A DNA stretch of 64,000 nucleotides, taken from Confluentibacter lentus. GTDB lineage: Bacteria > Bacteroidota > Bacteroidia > Flavobacteriales > Flavobacteriaceae. The stretch lies in NCBI RefSeq assembly GCF_002806995.1, contig NZ_NIHE01000003.1, positions 124,001-188,000 of the forward strand, given 5' to 3'. A program made the translations under genes and the position numbers. Under the pieces are notes generated by a model. It saw nothing but the letters and a program-made list of their open reading frames with translations. It was not told where the DNA came from and ran no database searches. Shown piece after piece: positions 46,166-56,108 of this stretch; the first letter of the stretch is position 1, and each line of letters starts with the position of its first letter.

Positions 46166-47473
46166 ATGCATTATTTACCTAACATATTATTTGCCATTGC
46201 GCTCATTATTGGTATCGGTTATTTTGCTAAAAATGTAAAAAAACTAATTCGCAATATAAAATTAGGCCATGATGTTGATGTTAGTGATAATACATCACAA
46301 CGTTGGAAAAACATGGTTATGATAGCACTGGGTCAAACCAAAATGGTGCGCAGACCAATATCTGGTTTTTTGCATTTGGTGGTTTACATTGGGTTTATAA
46401 TCATCAATATTGAGGTTTTAGAAATCATTATTGATGGGTTGTTTGACACACACCGTATATTTTCATCCATAGGAAAACTATACGGGATTTTAATTGGTAC
46501 TTTTGAGATTTTAGCGGTTTTAGTATTTGTTTCTGTCATTATTTTTTGGATTAGAAGGAATATTTTGAAATTGAAACGTTTCTGGAAATCTGAAATGACT
46601 GCTTGGCCAAAAAGCGATGCCAATATCATTTTATATTTCGAAATGGTTTTAATGACCTTATTTTTGGTGATGAACGCTACTGATGTTCCATTTCAAGACA
46701 TGAATTCGGGAAACGTCATAAGTCAGTTTATAGCACCTTGGTTTAGTTCATTATCAGAAGGGTCTCTTCATATTATAGAAAGAACGGCATGGTGGCTGCA
46801 TATTTTAGGTATTTTAACTTTCTTAAATTACCTTTATTTCTCTAAGCATCTTCATATTCTATTGGCATTTCCAAACACCTATTATGGTAGTTTAAAACCA
46901 AAAGGGCAATTTGATAATCTTGAAGCGGTTACCAAAGAAGTGAGATTGATGATGGATCCAAATGTAGATCCATTTGCTGCGCCTGCTGAAGGTTCAGAAA
47001 CTGCTGTGCCAGCTAAGTTTGGTGCCAGTGATGTACAGGATTTAAATTGGGTACAATTATTAAATGCTTATACCTGTACGGAATGTGGACGCTGCACTAG
47101 TGAATGTCCGGCAAATCAAACGGGCAAAAAATTGTCTCCAAGAAAAATCATGATGGATACCCGAGACCGTTTAGAAGAAGTTGGGAAAAACATTGATGCC
47201 AATAAAGGTATTTTTAAAGAAGATGGTAAGCAATTACTTGATAATTATATTACTAGGGAAGAATTGTGGGCTTGCACCTCGTGTAATGCCTGTGTAGAAG
47301 CTTGTCCTGTAAGTATCAATCCTATATCAATTATTATGGATATGCGTCGTTATTTGGTGATGGAACAGTCCGCTGCCCCAACCGAGTTAAATAACATGAT
47401 GACCAATATAGAGAATAATGGTGCGCCCTGGCCATACAATCAAATGGACAGGCTAAATTGGAAAAACGAATAA
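46166..47473 (+). CDS. Membrane-bound 4Fe-4S protein, HdrD/GlpC-like
   Basis: 435 residues with about five membrane segments at the N-terminus (NarI-like), a soluble linker, and two 4Fe-4S sites: C304, C307, C310, C314 (CTECGRCTSECP) and C370, C373, C376, C380 (CTSCNACVEACP). It probably links quinones to the CCG protein encoded next, forming a heterodisulfide-reductase-like pair. The electron donor or acceptor is not known. Confidence 0.92.
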   Translation: MHYLPNILFAIALIIGIGYFAKNVKKLIRNIKLGHDVDVSDNTSQRWKNMVMIALGQTKMVRRPISGFLHLVVYIGFIIINIEVLEIIIDGLFDTHRIFSSIGKLYGILIGTFEILAVLVFVSVIIFWIRRNILKLKRFWKSEMTAWPKSDANIILYFEMVLMTLFLVMNATDVPFQDMNSGNVISQFIAPWFSSLSEGSLHIIERTAWWLHILGILTFLNYLYFSKHLHILLAFPNTYYGSLKPKGQFDNLEAVTKEVRLMMDPNVDPFAAPAEGSETAVPAKFGASDVQDLNWVQLLNAYTCTECGRCTSECPANQTGKKLSPRKIMMDTRDRLEEVGKNIDANKGIFKEDGKQLLDNYITREELWACTSCNACVEACPVSINPISIIMDMRRYLVMEQSAAPTELNNMMTNIENNGAPWPYNQMDRLNWKNE

Positions 47474-47483
47474 CTTAAAACTC

Positions 47484-48275
47484 ATGAGCGAATTACTAAA
47501 CGTGCCTACTATGGCTGAATTTATGGCTCAAGGCAAACAGCCTGAAGTATTATTTTGGGTCGGTTGCGCTGGTAGTTTTGATGACAGGGCAAAAAAAATA
47601 ACCAAAGCTTTTGTTAAATTATTGAATAAAGCCAAGGTTGAATTTGCTGTTTTAGGAACAGAAGAAAGTTGTACGGGCGACCCCGCAAAACGAGCAGGAA
47701 ATGAGTTTTTATTTCAAATGCAAGCCGTAACCAATATTGAAGTGCTTAATGCTTATGAGGTTAAGAAAATAGTAACCGCTTGTCCGCATTGTTTCAACAC
47801 CATAAAGAACGAATATCCAGGATTGGGTGGTAATTATGAAGTGATGCATCACACGCAGTTTTTAAAAACCTTATTAGATGAAGGGCGCTTAACAGTTGAA
47901 GGCGGCCAATTTAAAGGAAAGCGCATTACGTTTCACGACCCATGCTATTTAGGCCGTGCTAACAATGTCTATGAAGCACCACGGGATTTAATTAAAAAAT
48001 TGGAAGCTGAATTGGTTGAAATGAAAAACTGCAAACGTACTGGTTTATGCTGTGGAGCAGGAGGCGCACAAATGTTTAAGGAAGCCGAAAAAGGCAACAA
48101 AGAAGTCAATATAGAGCGTACCGAACAAGCACTGGAAGTAAAGCCAGAAATTATAGCAGCAGGTTGTCCATTTTGCAACACCATGATGACCGATGGCGTT
48201 AAAGCTAAAGAAAAAGAAGGCGACATTGCTATCATGGATATTGCAGAACTTATAGCTAATGCGCAGGATTTGTAA
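47484..48275 (+). CDS. CCG-domain Fe-S protein, HdrB/GlpC-like subunit
   Basis: 263 residues with two CCG-type cysteine-rich domains: the first has VGCAG and CPHCFNTIKNEYP, the second FHDPCYLGRANN, LCCGAGGAQMF and AAGCPFCNTMM. Such proteins hold a non-cubane or double Fe-S cluster and partner the membrane Fe-S protein. It starts 10 bases after its partner gene, so the two are surely co-transcribed. Confidence 0.93.
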   Translation: MSELLNVPTMAEFMAQGKQPEVLFWVGCAGSFDDRAKKITKAFVKLLNKAKVEFAVLGTEESCTGDPAKRAGNEFLFQMQAVTNIEVLNAYEVKKIVTACPHCFNTIKNEYPGLGGNYEVMHHTQFLKTLLDEGRLTVEGGQFKGKRITFHDPCYLGRANNVYEAPRDLIKKLEAELVEMKNCKRTGLCCGAGGAQMFKEAEKGNKEVNIERTEQALEVKPEIIAAGCPFCNTMMTDGVKAKEKEGDIAIMDIAELIANAQDL

Positions 48276-48287
48276 ACTTGATTCATA

Positions 48288-48791
48288 ATGAGTGAGAAAG
48301 TATGCCCATCTTGTAAAAATCAAAATGATGCAACTGTTGATTTTTGTTATAAATGTGAGTTTCCATTTAATGCATCTGATAAAGAAAAATCAATTCACAT
48401 AGGTAAATTCATTAGTAACAAAGGTATTATTTTAGATTCTGAGGATTCTTTAACTAAAAGTCAGAACTTATTATATTTAGCAGCAGGATTTTATATAATT
48501 GGTTTCATTATAAATTTTTCAGCATTAAAGCAGGATATATTTTCTTTAGTTTTTAACATCGGAGTGATTTTTATTATTGCTTTATGCGGTTACTTATTAA
48601 AAAAATCACCTTTAATTTTTTTAAGTATCCCTTTAGCATTATTGCTCTTTATTTATACCATAAATTATTTGATCGATTATAGAACCTTAGTGCAAGGAAT
48701 AATTTTTAAGATTTTAATTTTGGGAAGTTTAATTTACAGTATATATAATTACAAATTATCAGAAAAATTTAAGAAAAAATACAACATATAA
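48288..48791 (+). CDS. Zinc-ribbon membrane protein, unknown
   Basis: 167 residues. An N-terminal zinc ribbon (C6, C9, C20, C23: CPSCKNQNDATVDFCYKC) is followed by about four hydrophobic helices in the second half (LLYLAAGFYIIGFIINF, VFNIGVIFIIALCGYLL, and two more). No function is known. It starts 12 bases after the CCG gene and ends at the base before the next gene, so it belongs to the same operon. Confidence 0.78.
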   Translation: MSEKVCPSCKNQNDATVDFCYKCEFPFNASDKEKSIHIGKFISNKGIILDSEDSLTKSQNLLYLAAGFYIIGFIINFSALKQDIFSLVFNIGVIFIIALCGYLLKKSPLIFLSIPLALLLFIYTINYLIDYRTLVQGIIFKILILGSLIYSIYNYKLSEKFKKKYNI

Positions 48792-49277
48792 ATGCTAGTA
48801 GATTTCAATACATTACCAGAAGAATCAAGAATTTGGATATATCAAGCTAACCGTTCGTTTACTGAACAAGAATTGGAAGAGATACAATCCAAGTTAGATG
48901 TTTTTATAGAAAATTGGACAGCACATGGTAGTGATTTGCAAGCTGGATATCTTATTAAATATAAGCGTTTTATAATAATTGGATTAAATCAAAACTTAAA
49001 TAAAGCTTCGGGATGTTCCATTGATGCATCGGTTCATTTCATTCAACAATTAGAAAAAGAGTATCAAGTGGATTTAATGGATAAAATGAATGTATCCTAC
49101 AAACAAGGCGATTTTATAGCCTATAAAACACTTCTCGATTTTAAGAAAATGGCAAAAGAAAAAGCTATTTCAAAAAACACCATTGTGTTCAATAATTTGG
49201 TGACCAGCATTGCTGAATTTAACGAAAACTGGGAAGTGCCAGCAAGTGAAAGTTGGCACAGCAGATTTATTAAATAG
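48792..49277 (+). CDS. Conserved flavobacterial protein of unknown function
   Basis: 161 residues, cytoplasmic, no signal or membrane segment. I recall that similar flavobacterial proteins are often labelled ABC transporter ATPase, but no Walker A, Walker B or signature motif is present, so that name is unsupported. The strongly patterned segments are LPEESRIWIYQANRSFTEQEL, HGSDLQAGYLIKYKRFIIIGLNQ and SIDASVHFIQQLEKEY. It starts at the base after the zinc-ribbon gene's stop codon, so it is translationally linked. Its partner is possibly the Fe-S pair upstream. Confidence 0.8.
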   Translation: MLVDFNTLPEESRIWIYQANRSFTEQELEEIQSKLDVFIENWTAHGSDLQAGYLIKYKRFIIIGLNQNLNKASGCSIDASVHFIQQLEKEYQVDLMDKMNVSYKQGDFIAYKTLLDFKKMAKEKAISKNTIVFNNLVTSIAEFNENWEVPASESWHSRFIK

Positions 49278-49369
49278 GTTAATTCTAGCCTAATTTTAAA
49301 CCTAAAAAAACTTTCATATTTCAAATAGAATAATCAATTTTACGGCTTCCAAAGTGTAAATAGAAAATT

Positions 49370-50593
49370 ATGGCGAATGAAATTATTTTATTAAATATTT
49401 CAGGACAAGATAAACCAGGCTTAACCTCTGCATTGACTGGTGTTTTAGCAGAATATGGGGCTAAAATACTGGATATTGGTCAAGCAAACATTCACGATAC
49501 CTTATCTTTAGGTATGTTATTTGAAATTCAAGCGGGAGCAGATTCCGCAGCCGTTTTAAAAGACTTACTCTTTAAATCATATGAACTTGGTATCACTGCT
49601 AAGTTTACACCTATTTCACTTGAAGATTATGAAAAATGGGTAAGCCTTCAAGGTAAAAACCGATACATTGTCACTATTTTAGGTGAAAAATTGGCGGCCA
49701 CACAAATATCTGAAGTCACAAAAGTTATTTCAGAAAAAAACTTGAATATAGATTCTATAATCCGACTTACAGGTCGTATATCACTCTTAAAAAAGGACGA
49801 TTATCCAAGGGCTTGCATCCAATTATCAATTCGAGGGGAAATTACGGATAAAACAGAGTTCACTGCTAAATTCATGCAAATTTCTAGGGAATTAGATGTG
49901 GATATTGCGTTTCAAGAAGATAATATTTACAGACGAAACAGGCGCTTGGTTTGTTTCGATATGGATTCTACATTAATTCAAGCCGAAGTGATTGATAGAT
50001 TGGCAGAATTGGCAGGGGTTGGAGATGAAGTAAAAGCCATTACGGAATCAGCCATGCAAGGTGAAATAGATTTCAAGGAAAGCTTTATCAGACGCATGAA
50101 ACTCTTAAAAGGTTTGAGCGAAGAGGTACTTCAAGATGTTGCTATTAATCTGCCGTTGACCAAAGGAGCTAGAAGACTTATCGACACCTTGAAAACTTAC
50201 GGATTTAAAACCGCCATTCTATCTGGTGGATTTACGTATTTCGGTCATTATTTACAAAAGGAATTGGGTATAGACTATGTATATGCCAACGAATTGGAAA
50301 TTAAGGATGGCTTGTTAACAGGTGGTTATGTTGGAGAGATTGTTGATGGCAATAAAAAAGCAGACTATCTTAAAGAAATCGCTCAAAAGGAAGGTTTGCA
50401 TATTAGTCAGACTATTGCTGTAGGTGATGGTGCTAACGATTTACCAATGCTTAATCTTGCCGGTCTAGGCATTGCGTTTCATGCCAAACCAACAGTAAAA
50501 GATAATGCACAAAGTTCCATTTCTAGTATTGGATTAGATGGTATTCTGTATTTGTTGGGCTATCACGATAGGCATATTGATTTGATAGAATAA
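49370..50593 (+). CDS. serB: Phosphoserine phosphatase with N-terminal ACT domains
   Basis: 407 residues. Two ACT-like domains (about 1-180) precede a HAD core with D197 and D199 in CFDMDSTLIQAEVID and the closing AVGDGANDLPML. The last step of serine synthesis, phosphoserine to serine, is expected, possibly with feedback through the ACT domains. It is a monocistronic-looking gene, 92 bases from the operon upstream. Confidence 0.94.
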   Translation: MANEIILLNISGQDKPGLTSALTGVLAEYGAKILDIGQANIHDTLSLGMLFEIQAGADSAAVLKDLLFKSYELGITAKFTPISLEDYEKWVSLQGKNRYIVTILGEKLAATQISEVTKVISEKNLNIDSIIRLTGRISLLKKDDYPRACIQLSIRGEITDKTEFTAKFMQISRELDVDIAFQEDNIYRRNRRLVCFDMDSTLIQAEVIDRLAELAGVGDEVKAITESAMQGEIDFKESFIRRMKLLKGLSEEVLQDVAINLPLTKGARRLIDTLKTYGFKTAILSGGFTYFGHYLQKELGIDYVYANELEIKDGLLTGGYVGEIVDGNKKADYLKEIAQKEGLHISQTIAVGDGANDLPMLNLAGLGIAFHAKPTVKDNAQSSISSIGLDGILYLLGYHDRHIDLIE

Positions 50594-50732
50594 TTATAAA
50601 GCCATACGGTTTTGTTTACAAACTTGTTATAAATCTATCTTAAAGTCTTTTTATCTTCTTTTTAAAAGTCTTATTTTGGCATGATTATTAGTGTTGTATT
50701 ATGCACTATTAATATGCTTAACAAATCTACGT

Positions 50733-53648
50733 ATGCGTCAAATCTCTATATATTTATTTTTTCTTTTTATAACCTTTTCTATATCAGCTCAAAAAACAGA
50801 AAATCCGTTATTGGCAAGTGATGTTAAAGCGCAAAAAAAATGGGTTGATAGTGTATATGCATCCATGTCGCTTAACGAAAAAGTAGCGCAATTGTTCATG
50901 GTTCAAGTCATGTCCAATCAAGATGCAAAAACAAAATTAAAAATTATTGAACTCATCCGTGATTATCGCATAGGCGGTATCATTTATTCGCTAGGAGGGC
51001 CTGTAAGACAAGCAAAATTAGATAATGAATTACAATCCCTTTCAAAATTACCCATGCTAATAGGTATGGATGCAGAATGGGGTTTAAAAATGCGTTTAGA
51101 CTCTACTTATGCTTTTCCTTGGAATATGACACTAGGTGCCATAAAAGACAATAAATTTATTGAACAAGTAGGCAGACAAATTGGAGAGCACAATAAGCGT
51201 ATAGGTGTACATTTTAATTTTGCACCTGTGGTGGATATTAATACAAATCCTCAAAATCCTATTATTGGTAATCGTTCATTTGGTGAAGATAAAGATAACG
51301 TAACTAAAAAAGCTTTGGCCTTTATGAAAGGTATGCAAAGTGCCGGTGTGTTAGCTAATGCCAAACATTTTCCGGGACATGGCGACACCGACCAAGATTC
51401 CCATAAAACCTTGCCCACAATCACTTTTGATGAAAAACGTATTAATGACGTAGAGTTATACCCCTATAAAAAACTCATCAAAGAAGGATTGTCTAGTGTG
51501 ATGGTAGCTCATTTAAACGTACCGAGTTTAGAGCCAAGGGAAGGTTATCCGTCTTCTTTGTCCGAGTACATAGTCACTGATATATTGAAAAACAAACTAG
51601 ATTTTCAAGGACTTATCTTTACGGATGCTTTAGATATGAAAGGTGCTTCAAATTTTAGTGAATCTGGGGAAATTGACCTTCTAGCTTTTAAAGCGGGTAA
51701 CGATGTGCTTTTGATGTCTAAAGACGTACCGGTTGGCATTTCTAAACTGGTTGGGGCCTATAATAATGGTGATATTACCGAAGCGCGTTTGGAACATTCG
51801 GTTAAAAAAATATTACAGGCAAAATATAAAGTCGGATTGAACAAATACAAGCCAATCGATTTAAATAATTTAAACGAAGATTTAAACCGAATTGAAGATA
51901 CCATTCTTTATGAAGAACTTTTAGAAAATGCCATTACCGTTGTTAAAGATGACCCTGAATTATTGCCTTTTCGTCATTTAGAAAATAAAAAAGTGGCTTA
52001 TGTGAAAATGGGAGACGATGATGGCTCTGTTTTTTTTAAAGAATTAAAAAAATACACGAAGGTTCATGAAATTAAGGCACCAACAATTGATAGTTTGCTT
52101 ACGCAGTTAAGCGGGTATAATACAGTTGTCGTAGGATTTCATAAATCCAACAGCACACCTTGGAAAGACCATAAATTTAATCCAGATGAAATAAATTGGT
52201 TAAATCAAATCTCAAAATCACATACGGTTGTTCTGGATGTTTTTACAAAACCGTATGCACTTTTGGATTTAGATTCCATTGAAAATATTAAAAGCATTGT
52301 GGTTAGTTATCAAAATAGTGAGATAGCCCAGCAAAAATCGGCGCAACTACTTTTTGGAGCCATTCCATCAAAAGGAACGTTGCCAGTATCTATTGGAAGC
52401 CATTTTAAAGTAGGGGATGGTATCACTAAAAACAGTATCAATCGTTTAAGTTATACCATTCCAGAACGTGTTGGTATGAGTTCTGAAAAGTTGAGAAAAG
52501 TAGATTCTCTAGCTAAAATGGCGGTCGATATGAAAATGACGCCAGGTATTCAACTTTTAATCGCTAGAAAAGGAAAAGTGATTTATAATAAAAACTTTGG
52601 AAAACATACTTATGATGGTAATGAAACTGTAGGATTTGATGATATTTATGATGTAGCTTCATTAACCAAAATATTAGCAACCTTGCCATTGGTGATGGAA
52701 TTAGAAGAAAAAGGACATATTACTTTAGATACGAAACTTTCAGAAATTTTACCTGAATACAGAAGCTCCAACAAAAAGAATATTACTATTAAAAGTATGT
52801 TGTCCCACCATGCTAGATTAAGGCCTTGGGAACCATTTTATTTTAAAACTTTAGATTCAACTAATAAGCCTAGTGCGAAATATTATAGGGATACTTTAAG
52901 TAAGGATTTCAATATTGAGGTTGCTAGTAATTTATTTTTACGTAGTGATTATCAGGATTCCATACAAGAAATCATTAAAGACTCAAAGCTTCTTGATAAA
53001 GTTGAATATCGCTATAGTGATTTCCCTTATTATATTTTAAAGAAATATATAGAGAACTATTACGACAGAACGTTAGAACAATTAACACAAGATCATTTTT
53101 ATCAATCTTTAGGAGCCAATTATACTATGTATAATCCTTACCATAAAATTAGTAATACTGATATCGTACCAACAGAAGAAGATAATTATTATCGCCACCA
53201 AAAAATTCAAGGGTATGTACATGATGCAGGCGCAGCTATGCAAAATGGCATTGGTGGACATGCTGGTATTTTTAGTAATGCCAATGATGTTGCTAAAATC
53301 ATGCAAATGTATTTACAGAAAGGTTTTTATGGGGGCAAACGTTATTTAAAACCAGAAACCATAGATAAGTTTAATACAACTTATTATAAAGATAAGAATA
53401 ATAGACGTGGTATCGGATTTGATAAGCCACAGTTTAGTGGAGAAGGCTCTACCTGTGGTTGTGTTTCCATGAGTAGTTTTGGACATTCAGGTTTTACGGG
53501 CACTTATACTTGGGCAGATCCAGAGAAAGAAATTGTGTATGTGTTTTTGGCAAATAGAACCTATCCTGTAGAAGGGGATAATTTGCTGCTAAAGAAAAAT
53601 ATTAGAACCGATATTCAAAAATATATTTACCAAGCTATAGAAGACTAA
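50733..53648 (+). CDS. GH3 hydrolase fused to beta-lactamase-type serine hydrolase
   Basis: 971 residues from an ATG at 50733, chosen over an upstream TTG at 50691 because it gives a clean signal peptide (MRQISIYLFFLFITFSISAQ). The N-terminal GH3 domain carries the NagZ-type KHFPGHGDTDQDSH (211-224) and the nucleophile in FTDALDM (D298). A GH3 C-terminal-like region follows (about 400-565), and then a beta-lactamase/esterase domain with S643 and K646 (ASLTK) and a later GHSGFTG. It is exported and probably cuts cell-wall or dietary glycosides and an ester or peptide bond. It precedes bshA by 5 bases. Confidence 0.92.
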   Translation: MRQISIYLFFLFITFSISAQKTENPLLASDVKAQKKWVDSVYASMSLNEKVAQLFMVQVMSNQDAKTKLKIIELIRDYRIGGIIYSLGGPVRQAKLDNELQSLSKLPMLIGMDAEWGLKMRLDSTYAFPWNMTLGAIKDNKFIEQVGRQIGEHNKRIGVHFNFAPVVDINTNPQNPIIGNRSFGEDKDNVTKKALAFMKGMQSAGVLANAKHFPGHGDTDQDSHKTLPTITFDEKRINDVELYPYKKLIKEGLSSVMVAHLNVPSLEPREGYPSSLSEYIVTDILKNKLDFQGLIFTDALDMKGASNFSESGEIDLLAFKAGNDVLLMSKDVPVGISKLVGAYNNGDITEARLEHSVKKILQAKYKVGLNKYKPIDLNNLNEDLNRIEDTILYEELLENAITVVKDDPELLPFRHLENKKVAYVKMGDDDGSVFFKELKKYTKVHEIKAPTIDSLLTQLSGYNTVVVGFHKSNSTPWKDHKFNPDEINWLNQISKSHTVVLDVFTKPYALLDLDSIENIKSIVVSYQNSEIAQQKSAQLLFGAIPSKGTLPVSIGSHFKVGDGITKNSINRLSYTIPERVGMSSEKLRKVDSLAKMAVDMKMTPGIQLLIARKGKVIYNKNFGKHTYDGNETVGFDDIYDVASLTKILATLPLVMELEEKGHITLDTKLSEILPEYRSSNKKNITIKSMLSHHARLRPWEPFYFKTLDSTNKPSAKYYRDTLSKDFNIEVASNLFLRSDYQDSIQEIIKDSKLLDKVEYRYSDFPYYILKKYIENYYDRTLEQLTQDHFYQSLGANYTMYNPYHKISNTDIVPTEEDNYYRHQKIQGYVHDAGAAMQNGIGGHAGIFSNANDVAKIMQMYLQKGFYGGKRYLKPETIDKFNTTYYKDKNNRRGIGFDKPQFSGEGSTCGCVSMSSFGHSGFTGTYTWADPEKEIVYVFLANRTYPVEGDNLLLKKNIRTDIQKYIYQAIED

Positions 53649-53653
53649 ATAAG

Positions 53654-54790
53654 ATGAAAATAGGTATTGTTTGTTATCCAACTTTTGGAGGTAGCGGCGT
53701 TGTTGCTACAGAACTTGGTTTAGAACTTTCTAAACGTGGGCATGAAATTCATTTCATTACCTATAACCAACCAGTAAGGTTAGAATTATTGAGTAATAAT
53801 GTACACTACCATGAGGTAAATGTACCCGAATATCCGTTGTTTCATTACCAACCTTATGAACTTGCATTGTCGAGTAAGTTGGTAGATATGGTAAAACTTC
53901 ACGGTATAGAAATATTGCATGTACACTATGCAATTCCCCATGCCTATGCAGGTTATATGGCAAAAAAAATGTTGCAAGAAGAAGGTGTTTATGTCCCTAT
54001 AGTTACCACATTGCATGGCACCGACATAACACTTGTTGGCAGCCATCCGTTCTATAAACCAGCAGTAACGTTTAGTATTAATAAATCCGATGCCGTAACC
54101 ACCGTTTCACAAAGTTTGAAAGATGACACACTTAGATTGTTTGATATTAAAAAGGATATTCACGTTGTGCCTAATTTTATTGATTTAGATAAATATAGCC
54201 ACACATTTACAGATTGCCAACGCGGTATGATGGCCAAGGATAATGAAAAAATAATTACGCATATTAGCAATCTTCGGAAAGTAAAACGTGTACAGGATGT
54301 TATTTCTGTTTTTTATAATATCCAAAAACAAATGCCAGCTAAATTGATGTTAGTGGGCGAGGGACCAGAAAAAGAAAAGATAGAAAGACATTGTGAGCAA
54401 CTTGGTATTATAGATAAGGTCATTTTCTTTGGAAAAAGTAATGAAATTGATAAGATTTTATGCTTTAGCGATTTATTCATATTGCCATCAGAAACGGAAA
54501 GTTTTGGTTTGGCAGCTTTAGAAGCCATGGCATCAAGTGTACCGGTCATTTCGAGTAATACGGGAGGCATTCCAGAAGTAAATATTCAAGGAGTTTCAGG
54601 GTTTTTAAGTAATGTAGGCGATGTTGAGGAAATGACAAAAAATGCCCTTTATATTTTAAGCGATGAAACGCGATTGAAAACCTTCAAACAAAACGCTAGA
54701 AAACAAGCCTTAAATTTTGATTTGCATGCTATTGTACCCCAATATGAAGCTATTTATCAAGATACTTTGAAAAATTGTTTGGTGATATAG
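53654..54790 (+). CDS. bshA: N-acetyl-alpha-D-glucosaminyl L-malate synthase
   Basis: 378 residues, GT-B glycosyltransferase family 4. It joins UDP-GlcNAc to L-malate, the first step of bacillithiol synthesis. The N-terminus MKIGIVCYPTFGGSGVVATELG is the BshA signature, and the donor site has LPSETESFGLAALEAMASSVPVISSNTGG. It starts 5 bases after the GH3 fusion gene and is likely co-transcribed. No other bsh gene is in the window. Confidence 0.94.
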   Translation: MKIGIVCYPTFGGSGVVATELGLELSKRGHEIHFITYNQPVRLELLSNNVHYHEVNVPEYPLFHYQPYELALSSKLVDMVKLHGIEILHVHYAIPHAYAGYMAKKMLQEEGVYVPIVTTLHGTDITLVGSHPFYKPAVTFSINKSDAVTTVSQSLKDDTLRLFDIKKDIHVVPNFIDLDKYSHTFTDCQRGMMAKDNEKIITHISNLRKVKRVQDVISVFYNIQKQMPAKLMLVGEGPEKEKIERHCEQLGIIDKVIFFGKSNEIDKILCFSDLFILPSETESFGLAALEAMASSVPVISSNTGGIPEVNIQGVSGFLSNVGDVEEMTKNALYILSDETRLKTFKQNARKQALNFDLHAIVPQYEAIYQDTLKNCLVI

Positions 54791-54813
54791 CTCAATTGTG
54801 AGTAAAAATAAAT

Positions 54814-55305
54814 TTAGATAATTTCCTTTAATAAATCATTTAAATTAAGTGTTTTTGTAAACATTTCAATGGAGCCATCAGCTTGTTTTGGCCATGTTTC
54901 CTTCGGTCGGTCCCAATAAAGTTCTACACCGTTTTTATCAGGATCATCCAAATACAATGCTTCTGAAACACCATGGTTTGCTGCGCCAGTTAATGGATAA
55001 TCATTATCCAAAAGCCTTTTAAATATGGTGGCGAGGTCTTTTCTAGTGGGATATAAAATAGCAGTATGAAATAATCCAACGGATTGTTTTGGGGCAGGTG
55101 GTTGGTTTTTACTGTGCCAAACATTCAAACCAATGTGATGATGATAGCCACCAGCAGAAATGAATGCAGCATCAGTACCATATCTAGCAACAATCTCAAA
55201 ACATAATAATCCACAATAAAAATCTAACGAACGGTCTAAGTCCGCTACTTTTAAATGCACATGTCCGATTCTTGTGTTTTCAGGTATTTTATATTTCTTT
55301 TCCAT
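54814..55305 (-). CDS. VOC-family glyoxalase/dioxygenase-like protein
   Basis: 163 residues with two beta-alpha-beta-beta-beta modules. Metal-binding positions are visible as H18 in IGHVHLKVADLDRSLDFY, a histidine in YHHHIGLNVW, and the acid in GVELYWDRP. This composition resembles catechol-2,3-dioxygenase-like members. The substrate is unknown. Minus strand, convergent with bshA. Confidence 0.88.
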   Translation of the reverse strand: MEKKYKIPENTRIGHVHLKVADLDRSLDFYCGLLCFEIVARYGTDAAFISAGGYHHHIGLNVWHSKNQPPAPKQSVGLFHTAILYPTRKDLATIFKRLLDNDYPLTGAANHGVSEALYLDDPDKNGVELYWDRPKETWPKQADGSIEMFTKTLNLNDLLKEII

Positions 55306-55347
55306 ATAATATACTTTTCAATTTTGTAAATCAAATATAAGCATAAA

Positions 55348-55372
55348 AAAAGCGCCTATAATGGGCGCTTTT
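55348..55372 (-). terminator. Intrinsic terminator after the small barrel gene
   Basis: AAAAGCGCC at 55348-55356 pairs with GGCGCTTTT at 55364-55372 around a 7-base loop, with the A-run (55345-55351) giving a U-run on the minus-strand transcript. It lies 20 bases after the stop of the gene ending at 55393. Confidence 0.8.
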
Positions 55373-55392
55373 ATATATATCAGTTTAATTTT

Positions 55393-55887
55393 TTAAAATT
55401 GATAACGAATACCTAGGGCAATATCAAAATCTAAATCGTTGTTATCATAGGAATCGTCACCAAAACCTAATTCTGGTCTAAAATCCAATGAAAGTAATAA
55501 TGGAATATCAAAATTATATTCTATACCAATATCACCAGCAAGGAAGAAAAAGGTATCATCAAAATCATCACCGCCACCAGGGTTATTAACACTAAAAGAA
55601 CCTAATCCACCACCAGCACCAACATACCAGTTAAAATTTCCTTCCAAAGGAAATACCCATTGGTACAAACCAGCTAGTTTAAAACCATCATAATTTTTAC
55701 CATCTCTCCAGCCTAAATCTAATTCCAATCGGTTATTGTCACCTAATGCGTGTTGGTATGATATTTCTGCACCAAAGCCATCACTGTCTCCTAATCTTAA
55801 ACCTAGAGCATTTTTTGAAATCTCTTGCGCATTCGATGAAAATGCAAAACCTAATAATGTAATGGATAATAAAAGTAATTTCTTCAT
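55393..55887 (-). CDS. Small outer-membrane beta-barrel protein
   Basis: 164 residues with a signal peptide (cleavage after SSNA, near residue 20). The mature part is a series of amphipathic strands with many Asp/Gly turns (GGGDDFDDTFFFLAGDIGIEYNFD) and a C-terminal aromatic-ending strand (IALGIRYQF), as in OmpX/OmpA-like eight-strand barrels. No specific function. It is closed by a strong terminator and preceded by 221 bases with no other gene, so it is monocistronic. Confidence 0.82.
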   Translation of the reverse strand: MKKLLLLSITLLGFAFSSNAQEISKNALGLRLGDSDGFGAEISYQHALGDNNRLELDLGWRDGKNYDGFKLAGLYQWVFPLEGNFNWYVGAGGGLGSFSVNNPGGGDDFDDTFFFLAGDIGIEYNFDIPLLLSLDFRPELGFGDDSYDNNDLDFDIALGIRYQF

Positions 55888-56108
55888 AATTTAAGTTTTT
55901 ATGTTTTTTGAGTATATACGTTTGAAATAACAAAAAAGACTTGTTTTTATTATTCGTTATATCAATGCAAAAATAATGCTAAAATTCAATTCAAGCATCG
56001 TAAATGTATATTATTATGCATGCACTGTAATTGAGATTGTTTAATGCTTTGATTAGCAAAATACTAAAGAGGTAATTAAAAATGAAAAAAAATAATTATG
56101 AGTAGAAT

